A DNA stretch of 64,000 nt from Bacteroidota bacterium (GTDB lineage Bacteria > Bacteroidota > Bacteroidia > Chitinophagales > Chitinophagaceae), in assembly GCA_018267575.1 (NCBI GenBank), contig JAFDYF010000079.1, positions 62,001 to 126,000 of the forward strand, in the 5' to 3' direction. Of the stretch, positions 60,202 to 64,000 are shown piece by piece (the stretch's first letter is position 1; every line of letters begins with the position of its first letter). The notes beneath the pieces are model-generated. The model saw only the letters and a program-made list of their open reading frames with translations, was not told the DNA's origin and did no database searches. The translations under genes and the position numbers were made by a program.

Positions 60202-62592
60202 ATGGAAGCAAAAAACAGATACTCTTTCAAGAGAAAAATAAAACTGATCAGAAATCTATTGATCCTTTTTGTTATTGGCATGAGCCATTACGCCATTGCC
60301 CAAACTGCTTTTTTGCAAAACCCCCATATTATGATTTCAAGTGGCAACCTCCCCAATTCGGAAAAAGCCGCATCCATTATCCTGAGTGAAGAAATTAAAA
60401 AAAGAACAGGTATACAAATCCTTGTTTCGACCCAAGTACCCGCAACAGGAACGATCATCTTACTGCGCCAATCATCTGCCCCTACACCCAAAACTTTTTC
60501 GATTGGCAACGAACCAATTTTAATCAACAAGCCAGAATCTTTCCGCATTTTAGTACAAGAACAAAACCATCGCAAAATAATTATTGTGGAAGGCTATGAT
60601 GGCAGAGGGGTTATGTTCGGCGCTGGATACTTGCTCAGAAATTTTATCTATAAGCAGGGCAGTATTGGCATACCAGAAAGCCTTAGCACTTCTACTTCTC
60701 CTGACAAACCCATGCGTGGGCATCAATTGGGCTATCGCAATACCGCCAACTCTTATGATGCATGGACAACGGCCCAATTTGAACAATATATCCGCGACCT
60801 CGTCATTTTCGGTACCAATAGCATTGAAAGCATCCCCATTTTTGAAGAAGAAAAAAGCCCCCATTTCAAACTCTTGCCAGATGACATGAACGCCAATATC
60901 AGTGCCATCTGCAACCGATACGACCTTGAATATTGGATCTGGGTACCTGCCCAGTTCGATTTAACGGATACGGCCAAACGAAATCATTATTTATACCGGA
61001 TTGAAAAAATATGCAAGATGTCTGTCCGTTTGGATGGTGTTTTCTTTCCGGGAGGCGACCCCGGGGATAATCCTCCAGAAACCGTATGGCCATTATTGAA
61101 GGATGTATCTGAAATCATAAAAAAATATCATCCACAAGCTAGGGTTTGGCTTTCATTACAAGGTTTTAAACCATCGCAAAGTCAAACTGTTTACCGATAT
61201 ATACAGGAACAAAAACCAACTTGGTTGGGCGGTTTGGTAACCGGGCCCTCTAGCCCAGAAGCGGATGAAACAAGACCGGTGCTTCCAGCAGCATACAAAC
61301 TTCGTTATTACCCCGACCTTACCCATAATGTGCGTTGCCAATTTCCCATGCCTTGGTGGGACCCCATTTTCAATTTCACCTTGGGCAGGGAAAGCGTGAA
61401 CCCTCGCCCGGTACAATACACGGCCATCTACCGTTATCTGGCGCCGTATATGGATGGGTTTATTTCTTATTCGGATGGGGTGCATGATGATGCCAACAAA
61501 ATAATGTGGACTAGACTTGCCTGGGACCCACGCACGACGGAAAGACAAGCAATGATTGAATATGCAAATTTTTTCTTCAACAGTTCCGTTCGGGAAGAGG
61601 CAGCAGATGGTATCCTAGCACTTGAAAAAAACTGGCAAGGCCCAGCTTTCAATAACGGAAGCATCGAAAGCACCTTGACATTTTGGAAGCAGTTGGAAAA
61701 AAAATATCCATCGCTAACCTCCAACTGGAGGTGGCAGATGTATTTATTGCGTGCCTATTATGATGCCTACGATAGGAAGCGGGGTATCTATGAAGCGGAA
61801 CTCGAGACAAAGGCAAACAAAATATTGAATCAAGTTGATGTGCTTGGCGCAGACAAAGCCATGGACGAAGCGAAGCAAATACTCGAGCAAGCATCAAAAA
61901 ACAACGTCGATCCCATTTTAAGAAAAAAAGTGATTGACCTTTGCGATGCCTTGTACCACTCTATCGGATTGCAGACCAGTGTAAAAAAATATAAAGCTTC
62001 TGGTGAGGAAAGAGGTGCGGTACTCGACTTCTTGGATTTTCCACTCAACAACCGTTGGTGGATGGAGGACAAATTTGCTTCCATCAAAAAAATGCCAGCG
62101 GAAGAACAAGCAAAAGCATTGAAAGAAATAGCAAACTGGGAAAACCCAGGAGAGGGATCTTTTTATGATGATATTGGCAACGTATCGAAATCGCCCCATG
62201 TGATTCGAGGCGAATCATGGGTGAATGACCCATTGATGCGCAAATCCGATAACCCCAGTTTTGATTGGTGGGAAAATGGGTTTAGCCGCCAACGTCATTC
62301 TTTCATGTGCAATCTTCGTTGGCCTGTGGCACTGGAGTATAATGGCATTGACTCCACGGCTGACTATATCGTCAGGGAAACCGGTTATGGAGAATGTTTA
62401 TTAAAAGTAAATGGGCAACGTCTTGATCATACCCTGTATGGAAAAGGCATTGGGGAAATAAAAGAATTTCCCGTGCCAAAGAATCTGATAAAAAACGGCA
62501 AGATTACGATAACCTTTGACGAGATCAATAAAGATGATATCAACTGGAGAAAACAGTCAAGGGCAACCGAAATTTGGTTGATCAAGAAATAA
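60202..62592 (+). CDS. Exported large glycosidase of uncertain family (GH67/GH20b-like N-terminus)
   Basis: A 796-residue exported protein. A signal anchor-like peptide (about residues 14-34) precedes an N-terminal domain of the kind found before many exo-glycosidase barrels (SGNLPNSEKAASIILSEEIKKRTG, EGYDGRGVMFGAGYLLR; about residues 40-165). The central region has TIM-barrel features (RDLVIFGTNSIE, YWIWVPAQFD, GVFFPGGDPGDNPPETVW, ARVWLSLQGF). Residues about 640-796 look like a beta-sandwich carbohydrate-binding region. It resembles alpha-glucuronidase (GH67/GH115-like) proteins by name only; the specificity is unresolved. It is the last gene of the plus-strand operon. Confidence 0.65.
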   Translation: MEAKNRYSFKRKIKLIRNLLILFVIGMSHYAIAQTAFLQNPHIMISSGNLPNSEKAASIILSEEIKKRTGIQILVSTQVPATGTIILLRQSSAPTPKTFSIGNEPILINKPESFRILVQEQNHRKIIIVEGYDGRGVMFGAGYLLRNFIYKQGSIGIPESLSTSTSPDKPMRGHQLGYRNTANSYDAWTTAQFEQYIRDLVIFGTNSIESIPIFEEEKSPHFKLLPDDMNANISAICNRYDLEYWIWVPAQFDLTDTAKRNHYLYRIEKICKMSVRLDGVFFPGGDPGDNPPETVWPLLKDVSEIIKKYHPQARVWLSLQGFKPSQSQTVYRYIQEQKPTWLGGLVTGPSSPEADETRPVLPAAYKLRYYPDLTHNVRCQFPMPWWDPIFNFTLGRESVNPRPVQYTAIYRYLAPYMDGFISYSDGVHDDANKIMWTRLAWDPRTTERQAMIEYANFFFNSSVREEAADGILALEKNWQGPAFNNGSIESTLTFWKQLEKKYPSLTSNWRWQMYLLRAYYDAYDRKRGIYEAELETKANKILNQVDVLGADKAMDEAKQILEQASKNNVDPILRKKVIDLCDALYHSIGLQTSVKKYKASGEERGAVLDFLDFPLNNRWWMEDKFASIKKMPAEEQAKALKEIANWENPGEGSFYDDIGNVSKSPHVIRGESWVNDPLMRKSDNPSFDWWENGFSRQRHSFMCNLRWPVALEYNGIDSTADYIVRETGYGECLLKVNGQRLDHTLYGKGIGEIKEFPVPKNLIKNGKITITFDEINKDDINWRKQSRATEIWLIKK

Positions 62593-62947
62593 TTTGAAGT
62601 TCTTTGAAATAAAAATAGTTCAAGTCGGCGCAAGTGTTTTACAGTTCTCTGTAGCAAAAATTTAACCACAGAGGAATGGGAGGTAGGCACAGAGTTGAAT
62701 CTCTGCTTCCTGGTGAAAAACCTCTGTGTGCTCTGTGGTAAAAAAAGATTGGGAATTAGGAATTGGGCTGATAGGTTGAAAGCTTGATAAGTAAGAGGTT
62801 TGCATTTCACCCTCTGATTCCTCTGTGAAAACACCTCAGTGTTCTCTGTGGTAAAATATAACCACGGAGGAATAGGAGGTAAGCACAGAGTTGACCTCTG
62901 TTTCCTCAGTGAAAAAACCTCTGCGCCCTCTGTGGTTAGCTAAGCAC
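62593..62947. other. Intergenic region of repeats between convergent genes
   Basis: About 355 bases with no gene. It is nearly filled by three related palindromic elements, annotated as a repeat. Confidence 0.6.
62665..62937. repeat. Three copies of ACCACAGAGG-type palindromic repeat
   Basis: Copy A (62665-62740) and copy C (62860-62937) each begin ACCACAGAGG or ACCACGGAGG, contain CACAGAGTTGA and end in CTCTGTGGT; copy B (about 62805-62859) is partial. Each complete copy is a large interrupted palindrome that could fold as a stem-loop. A fourth relative is at 33845-33877. Confidence 0.6.
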
Positions 62948-63769
62948 CTAGACTATCAATTTGCCATCAACACTTGACAAGTTTTGGTCGCCCACAGCAG
63001 CTTTGATGATCTGCATATCATGTTTCAACCGTTGAACAAAGAGAGCGATATCAAAACTGTGTACCACCATATTGGCACCTTCTTTCACCCATTTAATTTG
63101 GCGCTCCGGTTCCAATGAAAAATGGATGCCGATATGAAGCCCTTTTGAACGGGTGGTATGGATTATCTTTTTCACCGCATCTTCAAAAACTGGATGATCC
63201 CATTGTTCGGGGACACCCAGGCTAACAGAAAGATCATGTGGACCAATGAATACGCCATCTAATCCCGGTACAGAAAGAATTTCGTCGAGCCTTTCCATGG
63301 CAGGCACGCTTTCAATATTGGCTATAGCCATATTGGCGCTATTGAAAGAACTGATATATTCCTTCAGATCATCGGTCATTTTTTTTGTGCCATCGAGATA
63401 GTCTTGCAACAATTCACCTTTGAGTGGCCGGTGTTTAACAGCCCCAACCATTTCCACCACTTGTGAAATGGATTCGATATAAGGCACCACAATACCGGTT
63501 GCACCCCCATCAATCGCTTGGCAAGCTCGATAGGCATCGGGTGAAGGAATGCGCACAACAGGTTCAATACCATTTGATTTGTATATCTGACAAAGTAATG
63601 CCAGTTCGTTACGATCAAGCGGGATATGCTCTGTATCGATAAAAACAAAATCGAGACCTGCACTTTTGATTGCACCCGGCCACATAGGCCCCGTGGAAGT
63701 AACACAAGTGCCATACACATTTTTACCTTGTTGAAGTTTTATGAGCAAACTATTTTTGGTGGTAGCCAT
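62948..63769 (-). CDS. HpcH/HpaI-family class II aldolase
   Basis: A 273-residue metal-dependent TIM-barrel aldolase that cleaves 2-keto-3-deoxy acids. The active-site His-Glu region is DTEHIPLDRNEL, the Arg is in VVRIPSPDAYRACQAIDGGATGIVVPYIES, and the Glu/Asp metal ligands are in ANIESVPAM and LDGVFIGPHDLS. It has no signal peptide. It is convergent with the glycosidase gene across the repeat region. A pyruvate-releasing sugar-acid step would fit the rest of the island, but the substrate is unknown. Confidence 0.9.
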   Translation of the reverse strand: MATTKNSLLIKLQQGKNVYGTCVTSTGPMWPGAIKSAGLDFVFIDTEHIPLDRNELALLCQIYKSNGIEPVVRIPSPDAYRACQAIDGGATGIVVPYIESISQVVEMVGAVKHRPLKGELLQDYLDGTKKMTDDLKEYISSFNSANMAIANIESVPAMERLDEILSVPGLDGVFIGPHDLSVSLGVPEQWDHPVFEDAVKKIIHTTRSKGLHIGIHFSLEPERQIKWVKEGANMVVHSFDIALFVQRLKHDMQIIKAAVGDQNLSSVDGKLIV

Positions 63770-64000
63770 CTTAAAAAAATTATTGGGGATGGAAATTTAT
63801 TTGTCTCTTTTAAAAACAATATAAAAAATCAGTGAACTTCTATTCATCAGCAATATAGCAATAGAAGCAATAAGATGGTATGAATAAGATGATTAAAAAA
63901 TATTTTTGGGTTTATACAAACACAGAACCATCCTGTGCTGTGCTGAATAAACCAACATGCTTAAACAGGAAATTTATTTAGGTGAACAGAGCCAAATCAT

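Overview
The window looks like a chromosomal segment of a Bacteroidota bacterium, most likely in or near the Chitinophagaceae. This is inferred from family content and not from a marker gene: a SusC/SusD pair, DUF4270, Kelch and DUF4907 proteins, CFI-box-CTERM, LytTR, many exported lipoproteins, AT-rich intergenic DNA, and promoter-like elements of the Bacteroidota type (TTTG / TAnnTTTG). No phage, transposase, CRISPR array or rRNA was seen.

Layout. Positions 1-8,000 hold an efflux transporter, a CFI-box protein, a divergent pair (possible ATP-grasp-like protein and class I glutamine amidotransferase), and a LytTR / beta-barrel / DUF4270 block facing a Kelch-DUF4907 block. Positions 9,300-13,500 hold a polytopic membrane protein, three small c-type cytochromes and a porin-like barrel. 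Positions 14,000-22,700 are mostly housekeeping: a glucosyl-3-phosphoglycerate-synthase-like/HAD fusion, a cold-shock-domain protein, priA, an acyltransferase, mtaB, a YdcF protein and a 3-methyladenine glycosylase. Positions 22,757-23,119 carry tRNA-Val and tRNA-Lys with a 5'-truncated tRNA relic between them. Positions 23,500-33,800 are mixed: a GH32 enzyme, a TolB-like protein, a Cof-type HAD phosphatase, FkbM, acyltransferase 3, aldose epimerase, GDPD and a NagX-like acetyltransferase.

The main feature is a glycan-utilisation island at about 31,800-63,800. On the minus strand, susC, susD and a GH20 beta-N-acetylhexosaminidase are followed by two proteins of an unusual architecture (beta-propeller plus an alpha-helical catalytic-like domain), one of which is an internal tandem duplication of 1514 residues, then NagX-like and GDPD proteins. 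A DeoR-type regulator, also minus strand, sits just upstream of susC. Divergently, on the plus strand, run murQ, a FucP-type MFS permease, a BadF-type amino-sugar kinase, a 58-codon ORF joined by ATGA overlap to a DapA/NanA-like aldolase, an SSS symporter, a BNR/sialidase-fold protein, an exported YhcH-family protein, an exported (Tat-like) second DapA/NanA-like protein, an exported Gfo/Idh/MocA protein and a large exported glycosidase. A convergent HpcH/HpaI aldolase closes the window.

Working model (inference): amino-sugar glycans are bound and imported by SusCD and trimmed in the periplasm by GH20 and the other exported enzymes. N-acetylmuramate and N-acetylhexosamines enter through the two permeases and are phosphorylated by the kinase, and MurQ removes lactate from MurNAc-6-P. 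The DapA-like, YhcH, sialidase-fold and HpcH proteins suggest that a nonulosonic or other 2-keto acid sugar is also handled. However, the aldolase carboxylate loop and the sialidase FRIP region are both non-canonical, so sialic acid itself is not proven.
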